The notes: generated by a model from the letters alone, not told the origin. A stretch of 64,000 nucleotides of DNA from Scilla litardierei (GCA_030789695.1 CM061141.1:172312807-172376806), one strand, 5' to 3'; shown: positions 33,960 to 44,050, counted from the first letter of the stretch. Numbers and translations: made by a program.

Positions 33960-34312
33960 ATCCAAAAATTGTTGAGGAACTCCTCCTCTTTGTTCTGTGC
34001 GCTGAGCAGTAGACCCCATAGCTCCTTCATGAACTTCCCAGTGTTCTTCTCCATGAATCCAGTAAGCTGGATCTGAATTTGTTTCACATCCAATTAAAAC
34101 ATGAATTTGATGAAATCAAGTATGACAATATTTAAAAAATAGTACCTTTCCATCCAAAAATTAGCACTTCATCCTCAAATCCGAGGAGCTCGGTCGCCCT
34201 ACGATCCACGGCCTGATCACGTCCATCTTCACCTTCTGCGACTTGAGGAGATGATCGAGCTCCGATGCGAACTTCTGCGGCTTGAGGAGCTTCGCGCATC
34301 TGCGAGAGGAGG
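33960..34312 (-). pseudogene. Captured PWI-domain fragment of an SRRM1-like splicing factor
   Basis: Minus strand, two exons. Exon A (34146-34312) encodes CAKLLKPQKFASELDHLL, VKMDVIRPWI and, after a frameshift, ATELLGFEDEVLIF, with donor AAG/GTACTA. Exon B (from 34072, acceptor ACAAATTCAG) encodes IQLTGFMEKNTGKFMKELWG and LLLSAQNKEEEFLNN. Together these are the PWI nucleic-acid-binding domain of SRRM1-type splicing coactivators (PWI itself is visible in RPWI). A few codons are missing after EDEVLI, where relatives read NFIYGLLE. It lies closest to the Helitron 5' end, so its source promoter or 5'UTR may have come with it. Nuclear mRNA-splicing role in the parent. Confidence 0.88.
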
Positions 34313-34487
34313 ACGTTGGCCAAAGGGGGTGGGGTTGCCAGCGTGCCCTAGTCGCGATCCACGGCCTGTTCTTTTTTATTTTCCCAAAATGAGGGTTTCC
34401 CCCTTAAATTTGGAAACATTTCGGTTTCTCTCATTGGGTTTCAAACTAAAATTCAAATTTTTCCCCCCAAATTTCAAAATTACAACT

Positions 34488-34722
34488 TAAACTCTTATCC
34501 AATTTCTCATATCCAATATCTCTTATCCAATAACTCATATAACATCCCTTATTTTTATACCCTAAATACAACTCAACCCTTTATCTAATTTCTCTTATCC
34601 AATTTCTCTTATCCATATCTCATTATAACATCCCTCATTTATATACCCCCAAATACAATTCAAACCCTTATCCAATTTCTCTTATCAAAAACTCTTATCC
34701 AAAAACCCATGATAACATCCCT
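34488..34722 (-). repeat. Subterminal tandem repeats near the Helitron 5' end
   Basis: Three imperfect copies, roughly 90-115 bp apart, of a block containing CTTATCCAATTTCTCTTATCC, then AACATCCCT..TTTATACCC and AAATACAA.TCAA.CCCTT. Short subterminal repeats are common in plant Helitrons. No coding content. Confidence 0.7.
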
Positions 34723-34737
34723 GTTTTATAGAATAGA
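34719..34737 (-). other. Helitron 5' terminus
   Basis: Minus strand TCTATTCTATAAAACAGGG, preceded by host A (34738) inside TATATA. Starting TC and AT-rich, with the TCTAT...ATAAAA word typical of plant Helitron 5' ends. Confidence 0.85.
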
Positions 34738-34796
34738 TATATATACACACATCTTGCTACAGTTCGTATCTTTGTGCATGTTGTGCTGTGTCTCTG

Positions 34797-34840
<44 letters not shown>

Positions 34841-34883
34841 TTGCTACAGTTCGTATCTTTGTGCATGTTGTGCTGTGTCTCTG

Positions 34884-34939
<56 letters not shown>

Positions 34940-34990
34940 TTGCTACAGTTCGTATCTTTGTGCATGTTGTGCTGTGTCTCTGTAATTACT
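34738..34990 (+). repeat. Threefold repeat of a ~55-bp word alternating with (TA)n tracts
   Basis: The word CATCTTGCTACAGTTCGTAT...GTGTCTCTGTAATTA occurs at about 34749, 34837 and 34936, with TA tracts of about 35 and 45 bases between copies. It belongs to the Sirevirus 3' region, right of the Helitron. The long IYIYIY frames in it are artefacts. Confidence 0.92.
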
Positions 34991-35599
34991 TTCGTCGCTC
35001 GTCGACTATGTTAGTTCTTTAGCTTTGTTTATATGAAAACAAGAATTTTTTTTTCATGCACTCAATTCGCTGAAATGTTGATATTGGAGAGATTGTTCCT
35101 TTAATCAATCATATGATTTGATGGTGTTTTGATGATTTCTCTTTTCGTTTTTCGACTATGGTCTAGTTGACACACCTTGTTTTCTTCGATATTTTCCTTG
35201 GTGTCATTTGGACTGTTGTCATATTCTTTGAATCTCTTGTTTAGATTTTTTGTTTAGCCAGGGTTGTTGTCGTTGACTTCCTCCACTCTTTTTGGATGAT
35301 GCCAAAGGGGAAGAGAATTAATAATGACTTAATGCTAAATGATAATTTAAACATTACCGTGAATCTAATTTCATATGCTAGATTCAGGGGGAGTGAAGAT
35401 ATAAAAATCTATGGATTTCGATCCTATATTTCGATAGTTGGATCATGTTTTATTCTTTTCTCTGCTGATTGATACTTTTGTTCATTATTTAATATGAAAC
35501 TAACGTGTCATCAATGCAGGGGGAGTAAGTAAATATCATTTATTTCATTATTATTGATTTATATTTATGTTGGTTTGTCATCACCAAAAAGGGGGAGAA
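34991..35599 (+). other. Sirevirus 3' region with repeated polypurine tracts
   Basis: Noncoding, T-rich. Four purine-rich tracts resemble polypurine tracts: GCCAAAGGGGAAGAG (35301), CAGGGGGAGTGAAG (35385), GCAGGGGGAGTAAG (35517) and, next to the LTR, CACCAAAAAGGGGGAGAA (35582-35599). Multiple such tracts upstream of the 3' LTR are a described feature of Sireviruses. The last one primes plus-strand synthesis. Confidence 0.8.
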
Positions 35600-37122
35600 T
35601 GTTGAGTATTGATTCCCCTGATTTGGTTTTGATGATGAACAAACATAAATATTGTGTACTAATTCTCTTTGAGCGCAGTTATGGAGATCGTCGCCAATTT
35701 ACTTTGAAGATCTCAAGCGACATCTCAAGACTTCTTTAGAGCACATGATCGTTGTGCCTGAAGCTTCGTTGAAGTTCAAGGAGTTGTTTATGAAGTCAAG
35801 GGATTCAGACTCATCATGTTGAAGCTTTGAAGACGGTTTGTCGTGTATATTTATATAGTCTTCTAGCTTCGTTTCATAGAATGTTAAGCCTTGAGGCTTA
35901 CTTGCCTAGTAACCCGCATATCTATCGTATCTTATCCCTAGGAATGCCTTAGAAGCCATTAGATAGGGTTCATTTACTTATCGTCTTTGATTTGGCTTCC
36001 TGTGCATCTTAGCTGGTTTAAGTAGAAGAGCTAATCGATTAAATGACAATCTAATCGGTTAGGAATTCTTCTTGAACCGACTAATTATCTTTGAGATTTT
36101 TGGCCCATTCACTGTTGACTAATTAGTCGGTCCAAGAAGGTTCACCGACCGACTAGTTCTCAAACTAGTCGGTTAGTTTTTCTTCTTAGACCGACTAGTT
36201 TACCCTTCTTAATTTCACTCAATTCTCTGTTTGAAACTAGTCGGTCCAAGAAGGTTCACCGACCGACTAATTCACCAACTAATCGGTCAGTGATCCTTCT
36301 TAGACCGATTAAGCTGCTTTAATTTTCCAGCCTTTGGATATTTTATTTCCGCGATTTTTCTTGATCTGTTTTGATTCTTTCCATATATGTTTGATACGTT
36401 TCAAAATGGAAATTCCTCTATTATGAGAGGATTCAGATCTAATTCTAGATCTATCGATTATCAAATTTCGAAGGCTCTCTCTCTCTCGAAAATCTCTCAC
36501 TCACTTTGTGACCTAATTCTTTCCAAGAGATTTTCAGCTTTTGTGCGATCATTCTCCTAAAGGATTGAATCATGATCAAGATCTTCATCCTAGCCGTCTC
36601 CAACTGCTCATCTCGTTATTGCTAGGGTTGCAATCATCTTTCGTGATCGTTTCTCTACATCTTCCTTCCTTGCCCCAATACCGTAAGTATTTCTCAATGC
36701 ATATGATTTTGTGGTGAGTTCTTTATATTTCATTTAACTCGTTATTATAAGTTTGCTCTCGATTTGTGAGAGAATTTCGTGATCCCGGTTTGTGGGAGTC
36801 ATGATTCAATTGTTGTATTGATTTATCTTGTAGTAGTTTCTACAATAAGTTTTTAGTGAAAACTTGAGTTAATGGATTCTAACTTAAGTAGCCGGAAGGG
36901 ATCCGGGTGTCCGGAACATAGGATCACCGGGAACAAGTCGGGGAGACTTGGGTGGATCCGAACCCATTATATCTATTGTTTGCGTTGTGTTATTCGTGTT
37001 GTCTATCATTATTCCGAATAGTTGTTTATGATTGCAAAATAATTAGGAATCATCCTCTTGATTATTTTAAAGTACTATTCACCCCCCTCTAATACTTGTG
37101 CAATAGCTTCCAGGGTATTACA
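35600..37122 (+). repeat. Sirevirus second LTR (1523 bp)
   Basis: TGTTGAG...GTATTACA, matching 1404-2928. It is preceded by a polypurine tract as a 3' LTR should be, and followed by a primer site and gag as a 5' LTR should be. Hence the element is LTR-interior-LTR-interior. The palindrome cluster is at 36025-36315. Confidence 0.93.
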
Positions 37123-37124
37123 TT

Positions 37125-37136
37125 TGGTATCAAAGC
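37125..37136 (+). other. Second Sirevirus primer binding site
   Basis: TGGTATCAAAGC, two bases after the second LTR, identical to the one at 2931-2942. Confidence 0.85.
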
Positions 37137-37149
37137 TTGGTTCATAGCT

Positions 37150-37701
37150 ATGACAAATAACGACAACAAGGCCGTTCGACCACCCCCGACTACATCTCCT
37201 ACAAGAATCGTGAAGGAGCCTCTTTAGTGATCGAAGGATACTCCTCAACCAGGCCTCCTCACTTCAACGGTACCAACTATGGGTCCTGGAAATGCCAGAT
37301 GGAAACTTTCCTCCGGAGTGCATCACTTTGGAGAGCCACGTTAACGGAGTACGTTGAGCCCACTGAAGAAGACTTCACAAAGTGGACTGCCGCGGAGGTC
37401 GCCGCGGAGGTGAGCAATGCCAAGGCAATGAATGCCTTACAATGCGCACTGGAGCCTGAAGATTTCAACAAGATATGCACATGTAAGAGTGCATATCAGA
37501 TTTGGAATCAATTCCTCATTTTGCACGAGGGAACGAGCAGGGTAAAACACTCTAAACTCACTGTTGCTAACAAAAATTCGAGTTATTGCACATGGAACAG
37601 GGTGAAAGAATTAAGGAGTCCTATGCTTGCTTCGTGGATATAACCAACGAATTGAAAGCTCTTGGGAAGACCTATACCCAAGAAGGGAAATTCGCATAGA
37701 C
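37150..37701 (+). pseudogene. Second Sirevirus gag, truncated
   Basis: Begins MTNND-like as the first copy, with a one-base deletion in the CCACCCCCGAC stretch, then an open frame from 37227 through VEPTEEDFTKWTAAEVAAEV. A lost base near 37575 (CAAAAATTCG against CAAAGAATTCG) shifts the frame. It keeps CAG at the place where the first copy has a TAG stop. Similarity to the first copy ends near 37701, about 740 bases before the point where the first gag reaches its zinc knuckle coding end. No coiled coil or zinc knuckle remains. Confidence 0.88.
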
Positions 37702-37706
37702 CATAA
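37702..37706. repeat. Right copy of 5-bp direct repeat CATAA
   Basis: Matches 1399-1403; see the left copy. Because the bases CAT also occur in the gag at this point, part of the match may be coincidence. Confidence 0.4.
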
Positions 37707-38507
37707 AAATGAAAATACAACTCGGGAACCCATGTGGGGCCCCTATTCTTCTGGTATAGATCTCCATCTTCGTGGGACGTCCGTCGGTCTTGGAATTTAT
37801 AAAATAATATCCTCACTACAATTTCTCTCAAAAAATAGAAAAGAATGTGAGGGAAATAATGGTGATAGCTAGCCGATCCAAAACCACAACAAATATACAC
37901 AAACGTCGCAGAAAAATGCAGCAGGCATTTTATTACATTGCAGACAATTAATTATCACAGGCAATTACATGCAATTAATCATCACAGGCATTTTATAATG
38001 GAAATGAAAATTTTCTCATTTAATAATTATTGAACCACTGGGCAACGTCATACACCGTTAGGTTAGTTGACTAACAGCAGAGCGGTCGCAGGATGTTCGT
38101 AATTATTAAACGTATGATAATCAAATAATCCAAAAAATGCGATGAATTAAAAACTTGTAATTAATCCAGATTTTTACGAAGAAAAATCGTAATTAAATCT
38201 GAAAAATAATTTGGAAATTTTTAGTCTTCAAAAGGGCATATTTATCGTAAAAAGTTGATTTTTAGCCATAAAAATGACGATTTTACATTAAACGGTTGAT
38301 TTAGCATGCAGATCTTAGAAAAAATCAGGTCTATACTAATCAAGACATCGATTCAAGTACTTGGATATATACATATACGCATACAAATTTAGATCTCGGG
38401 GTTAAAAATTACCTCTAGATCCTACCCGTCGGATCTAGCGACGTTCAGTGAAGGAAGCCCGTTCGCGTCGTATTCGTTCGTCGGCAGATGTTCGGCTCAG
38501 CCTCGAG
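37707..38507 (-). other. Probable leader of the left copia element (minus strand)
   Basis: Noncoding 800 bp between the copia primer site and the Sirevirus end. A short tandem (GCAATTA/CATCACAGGC words) is present at 37945-37995. The start of gag that should lie here is not recognisable, so a deletion is likely. Assigning this to the element at 1-1403 is inference from strand, order and the CATAA repeat. Confidence 0.45.
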
Positions 38508-38520
38508 CGTGCTGATAACG
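38508..38520 (-). other. Primer binding site resembling the anticodon half of tRNA-Ile
   Basis: Plus strand CGTGCTGATAACG abuts the LTR. It matches the anticodon loop and stem of plant tRNA-Ile(AAU), CGTGCTAATAACG, except at the wobble base 34, which is inosine in the tRNA and would read as G. The primer would end near tRNA position 40. The tRNA sequence is from memory. Confidence 0.5.
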
Positions 38521-38630
38521 TGTTGTAAACTTAGTAGCTACGAAACCTGTAGCCCAGTATTTATAGTAAGGGTTACATAATGGGATGATACCCACTACAC
38601 CATTGGGCCTCCAAAAGCCCATTTATAACA
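38521..38630 (-). repeat. Short LTR (110 bp) of the left copia element, with TATA box
   Basis: Plus strand TGTTGTAAAC...TTTATAACA; the ends are inverted repeats (TGTTGTAAA against TGTTATAAA). The minus strand carries TATAAATA at 38558-38565, upstream of the primer site, as a promoter should be. The LTR meets satellite sequence at 38631. Only this LTR is in the window. Confidence 0.65.
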
Positions 38631-41600
38631 ATGACAAGATTTTTATAGCCTAATTTTTGTCTTCTCTTATTTTTCAGTTGAAGATGGCGATCTCTATGTT
38701 CCAACGGACATTTTTACGGATTTTACTTAGCTTTGGGCTTTTTTCTACATAGAAATGATATGAATCTTTTTATGAAATGATATGTTTTTTGGCCTAATTT
38801 TGTCTTCTCTTTTTTCAGTTGAATATTGCGATCTCCCAGTTCCAACGGACATTTATGCAGATTTTTCTGAGCTCAGTGCTATTTTCTACATTTTTGGTCG
38901 ATATGTATCTTTTCATTAAATGGTATGTTTTTGTCCTAATTTTGTCTTCTTTTATTTTTCAGCTGCAGATGGCGATCTCTCGGTTCCAACGGACATTTTT
39001 CGGATTTTTCTGAGCTCCGAGCTATTTTCTACATTTTTTGTATGATACGAATCCTTATATTAAATGATATAATTTTTATAACCTAATTTTTTCTTCTCTT
39101 ATTATTCAGTTGAAGATGGAGATCCCATAGTTCCAACAAACATTTTTGCGGATTTTTCTGAGCTCAGGGCTACTTTCTACATTTTTGAAAAGTTTTGTAT
39201 CTTAATATTAAATGATATGATTTTATAGCATAAGTTTGTATTCTCTTATTTTTTTAGTTGAAGATGGCAATCTCCCGATTCCAAAAGGACATTTTGCGTA
39301 TTTTTTGAGCTCAGTGCTATTTTCTACATTTTATGAAAGATATAGAACTTTTAATTAAATAATATGATTTATGTAGCTTACGTTTGTCTTCTCTTATTTT
39401 TTTTTCAATTAAAGATGGCGATCACCCAGTTCCAACAGACATTTTTGCAGATTTGTTTTAGCTTGAGACTAATTTTCTATATTTTCTGGAAGATACGTAT
39501 CTTTTTAAGCAATGATATGATTTTTTGGCCTAATTTTGTCTTCTCTTTTTTCCTTTGAAGATGGCGATCTCCCGGATCCAATGGACATTTGTGCGGATTT
39601 ATTTTGAACTAGGGATATTTTCTATATTTTTTGTATAATATGATTCTTTTTATTAAATGATATGATTTTTATAACCTAATTTTATCATATCTTATTTTTC
39701 AGTTGAAGATGTCGATCTCCATGTTCCAAGGGACATTTTGCGGGTTTTTCTGAGCTCGGGGCTATTTTTCTACATTTTCGAGAAGTTATGGATGTTTTTA
39801 TTAAATGATATGACTTTTTGGCCTCATTTTGTTTTCTTCTATTTTTTAGTTGAAGGTAGCGATCTCCTGTTTCTACCGGACATTTTACCTATTATTCTGA
39901 CATCGGGATTATTTTCTAAATTTTCTGGAAGATATGGATCTTTTATTAAATGATAAGATTTTTGGCCCAATTTCGTCTTCTCTTATTTTTTAGTTGAAGA
40001 TGGTGATCTTCCTGTTCCAACAGACATTTTTGCAGATTTTTATAAGCTCGGTGCTATTTAATACTTTTTATAAATGATAGGATTTTTATAGACTACGTTT
40101 GTCTTCTCTTATTTTCTTCAGTTGAAGATGGCGATCTCTCGGTTCCAATGGATATTTTTGCAGATTTTTCTTAACTTGAGGCTATTTTTGTACATTCTCT
40201 TGAAGATATGGATCTTTTTATGAAATGATGTGATTTTTAGCCTAATTTTTGTCTGCTCTAGACGAAGATGATGATCTCTCGGTTCTAACGAACATTTTTT
40301 ACGGATTTTTTGAGCTCCATGATATTTTCTACATTTTCTATAAGATATGAATCTTTATATTAAATGATACGATTTTTATTGCCTGATTTTGTCTTCTCTT
40401 ATTTTTTCAGTTGAAGGTGGCGACCATGGTTCCAATGAACATTTTTGCGGATTCTTTTGAGCTCGGTGATTTTTTCTAAAATTTATGGAAGATAAAGAAC
40501 TTTTTATTAAATGGTATTATTTTTATAGCCTATATTTGTCTTCTCTTATTTTTTTTAGTTGAAGATGGAGATCTCTCGGTTCCAACGAAAATTTGGATTT
40601 TTCTGAGCTCCAAACTATTTTCTACTTATTTTGGAAGATATAGATCTTTATATTAAATGATATGATTTTTATGGTCTAATTTTTTATTCTCTTATTTTTC
40701 AGTTGAATATGGCGTTCTATCGGTTCCAACAGACATTTTTTGCGTTTTATTCTGATCTCGGGGCTATTTTCTAAATTTTCTGGAATATAAGTATCATTTT
40801 ATTAAAGATATAATTTTTGGCCTAATTTTATCTTTTCTTATTTTTCAGTTGAAAATGACGATCTCCCTGTTCCAACAGACTTTTTTGTGGATTTTTATGA
40901 GCTCGGTGGTATTTTCTATATTTTATGAAAGATAAGGATCTTTTTAGTAAATGATTGATTTTCTATTTTCTATATTTTCTATATTTTTACGATCTCCCGG
41001 TTCCAACAGATTTTTTTGTGGATTGCTATATTCTAATTTTTCAGTTGAAAATGGCGATCTACCTGTTTCTACAGAAATTTTTACGGATTTTTCTTTGTTT
41101 GGGATTATTTTTCTTCCTCTCCTGGAAGATATGGATATTTTTATTAAATGATATGATTTTTGGCCCAATTTTGTCTTCTCTTTTTTCCAGTTGAAGATGG
41201 CGATCTCCCGGTTCCAATTTACATTTATGCGGATTTTTTTGAGCTCCGGCCTATTTTTTACATTTTCTATAAGATATGGATCTTTATATTAAAGGAAATG
41301 ATTTTTATAAACTAATTTTTTCTTCTCTTATTTTTTTCAGTAGAAGATGGCGTTCTCCCGGTTTCATTGGACATTTTGGCGGATTTTTCTGAGCTCGAGT
41401 CTATTTTTCTACATTTTGGGAAGTTATGGATCTTTTTATTAAATGATATAATTTTTTTGCCATAGTTTGTCTTCTCTTATTTTTAAGTTGAAGATGGCAA
41501 TCTCCCGATTCCATCAAACATGCGGATTATTCTTACCTCGGGCTATTTTCTAAATTTTCTGGAAGATATGGATCTTTTATTAAATGATTTAATATTTTTT

Positions 41601-44050
41601 CGAAGTTTGCATTCTCTTATTTTTCAGTTGAATTGGCGATCTCCCGGTTCTAATTAATATTTTTGCGGATTTTTCTTAGCTCGGTGCTATTTTATACATT
41701 TTATGGAAGATTTTTATAGCCAACATTTTTCTTCTCTTATTTTTTAAGGTGAAGGAGGCGATGTACCGGTTTCAACAGACATTTTTGCGGACTTTTCATA
41801 GCTTGGGACTATTTTTCTACATTTCTATAAGATATGTATTTTTTAGGAAATGATATGATTTTTTGGCCAAATTTTGTCTTTTTTTTTGTTAAAGATGGCC
41901 ATCTCCCAGTTCCAACGGGAATTTTTGTAGTTATTCTGACCTCGGGGCTATTTTCTAATTTTTTTGGAAGAGATGAATCTTTTTATTAAATTTTAGGATT
42001 TTTGCCTAAATTTGTCTTTTCTTATTTTTTTAAGTTGAAAATGACGATCTGTCGGTTCCAACGGACATTTTTGCAGATTTTTTGCAGCTTGGAACTAGGA
42101 AATCGCCATCTTCATCTATAAAAATGTCTGTAAATCACCATCTTCAACTGATAAGATTTTTATATATCGTTTTCTGAGCTTGGTACTATTTTCTACATTT
42201 TATGAAAGATATGGATCTTTTTATTAATTGATATGATTTTTATAGCCTAAAATTGACTTCTCTTATTTTCTAGTTGAAGATAGCGATCTTTTTATTTAAT
42301 GAAATGATATTTTGGCCTAATTTTGTCTTCTCATACATTTCGGTTGAAGATGTCGATCTCTCGGTTCCAACGAACATTTTTGTGGATTTCTCTGAGCTCC
42401 GATTTATTTTCCACTTTTTTGGAAGATATGTAACATTTTCTTAAATGATATGATATTTTGGCTTAATTTTGTCTTCTCTTATATTTCGGTTAAAGATGAC
42501 GATCTCTCGATTCCAAGGGACATTTTTGCGGATTTTTTGAGCTCGAGGCTATTTTGTGCACTTTCTGAAAGATAAGAATCTTTATATTAATTGATATGAT
42601 CTTTATTTCCAAATTTATTCTTCAATTGAAGATGTCGATCTCCCAGTTCCAACGGATATTTTTGCGGATTTTTCTGAGCTCCAGGCTATTTTCTATATTT
42701 TATTAAATATATGAATCTCTTTGTTAAATGACAAGATTTTTATAGCCTAATTTTGTCTTCTCCTATTTTTTTAGTTGAAGATAGCGATTTCCCGGTTCCA
42801 ACGGACATTTTTGCAAATTTTTTCTTAGTTTTGGCTTTTTTCTACGTTTTCTTGAAGATACGAATCTTTTTATTAAATGATATGATTTTTTGTCCAAATT
42901 TTGTTTTCAATTTTTTCAGTTTAATATTGCAATCTCCTGGTTCCAACAGTCATTTGTGTGGATTTTTCTTAGCTCGGTGCTATTTACTACATATTATGGC
43001 ATATATGTATTTTTTATTAAATGATACGATTTTTGGCTTAAGTTTGTCTTCTTTTATTTTTCAGTTGAAGATGGCGATCTCCTGGTTTCAACAGACATTT
43101 TTTCGGATTTTTCTGAACTCTGAGCTATTTTCTACGTTTTATGTATGATATGAATTTTTATATTACTTGATATGATTTTTATAACCTAATTTTTTCATCT
43201 CTTCTGGTTCCAACGGATATTTTTGTCAATTTGAGCCTTTTTATTAAATGATATGATTTTTTGGCCTAGTTTTGTCTTTTCTCTTTTTAGTTGAATATTG
43301 CGATCTCCCCGTTCCAACGGACATTTGTGCGGATTTTTCTAAGTTCGGTGCAATTTTCTACATTTTATGGCAGATATGTATCTTTTTATTAAATGATATG
43401 ATTCTCGACCTAATTTTCTCTTCTTTTATTTTTAAGTTGAAGATGGCAATCTCCCGGTTCCAACGGACATTTTTTCGGATTTTTCTAAGCTACGATCTAT
43501 TTTCTACATTTTCTATATGATTTGAATCTTTATATTTTTTTTGGTGACCTGGACTCTCGCACCGCCTCACAAGTGGGGTGGTCAGGCACCAAACCGTGGT
43601 GTATGGAAGGCTGACCCACGCCCTGCATACTGGGTTAGTTGAGAGAATTAAGCAAGGTAGCCATCGGTTCTGAATCTTTATATTAAATGATATGATATTT
43701 ATAACCTAATTTTGTCTTTTCTAAGTATTTAGTGGAAGTTGGTGATCCCGCCGGGGTTAACGGACATTTTTGTCCATTTTTCTGAACTTGGGGCTATTTT
43801 TCTACATTTTCAGGAAGTTATGGATATTTTATTAAAGAAATGATTTTTTGACATAATTGTTTCTTCTCATATTTTTCAGATGAAGATGGTGATCTACCGG
43901 TTTCAACGAATATTTTTGCGTCTTTTTTCGAGCTCCGGGCAATTTTCTACATCTTCGGAAGTTATGTATCTTTTTATTAAATGATGTGATTTTATACCCT
44001 AATGTTGTCTTCTCTTATTTTAGTTGTAGATGGCAATCTTCCGGCTCTTA
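38631..44050 (+). repeat. Satellite 1, plus-orientation block (~146-bp monomer)
   Basis: About 37 diverged monomers. Landmark words recur at spacings of 126-153, mostly 144-149 bases: TTGTCTTCTCTTATTTTTCAG, TTGAAGATGGCGATCTCCC, GGTTCCAACGGACATTTTTG, GGATTTTTCTGAGCTC, and TTAAATGATATGATTTTT. Unit starts visible at 38681, 38821, 38965, 39113, 39260, 39413, 39557, 39706, 39854 and 39998. A small inverted piece lies at about 42100-42140. Short frames here are shadows of the repeat. Confidence 0.95.
43537..43670 (-). mobile_element. SINE-like retroposon (134 bp) in satellite 1
   Basis: Unrelated to the satellite and flanked by a perfect 14-bp duplication TGAATCTTTATATT (43523-43536 and 43671-43684). 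On the minus strand it ends in GGTCACC followed by six or more A residues. Near that end GTGCGAGAGTCC is weakly B-box-like. The duplication length and A-tail point to LINE-dependent retroposition. No coding frame. Confidence 0.75.

Larger units (their letters stand above)
21608..34737 (-). mobile_element. Non-autonomous Helitron (13,130 bp) carrying many captured gene fragments
   Basis: Minus-strand element. The 3' end (left) has an 18-bp perfect palindrome at 21619-21636, a 7-nt spacer and CTAG followed by host T. The 5' end (right) reads TCTATTCTATAAAACAGGG after host A. Insertion between A and T without duplication is the Helitron rule. No Rep or helicase frame is present, so it depends on a helper. 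On the same strand and in the same direction lie exons of at least seven unrelated plant genes (34312 down to 23271), separated by AT-rich intron-like DNA. Capture of genomic segments with introns, mostly in sense orientation, is well known for plant Helitrons. Confidence 0.9.
1404..37701 (+). mobile_element. Sirevirus-type Ty1/copia element, tandem LTR-interior-LTR-interior, with nested insertions
   Basis: Order on the plus strand: LTR (1404-2928), initiator-Met primer site, gag with coiled coil and zinc knuckle, protease, integrase, reverse transcriptase (split by an Athila-like element), RNase H, an extra 3' ORF, a long 3' region with several polypurine tracts, LTR (35600-37122), then a second primer site and partial gag. 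Removing the gypsy element and the Helitron leaves about 12 kb to the end of the second LTR, within the size range I know for Sireviruses. The extra ORF, long coiled-coil Gag, repeated polypurine tracts and palindrome-rich LTRs are hallmarks of that genus. All reading frames are broken. Confidence 0.88.

Noticed and set aside
21608..34737. An autonomous Helitron with Rep/helicase
   Set aside because: No Rep HUH motif or helicase Walker motifs seen on either strand.
34709..35022. Long frames on both strands reading IYIYIY
   Set aside because: Produced by TA microsatellites and a triplicated noncoding word.
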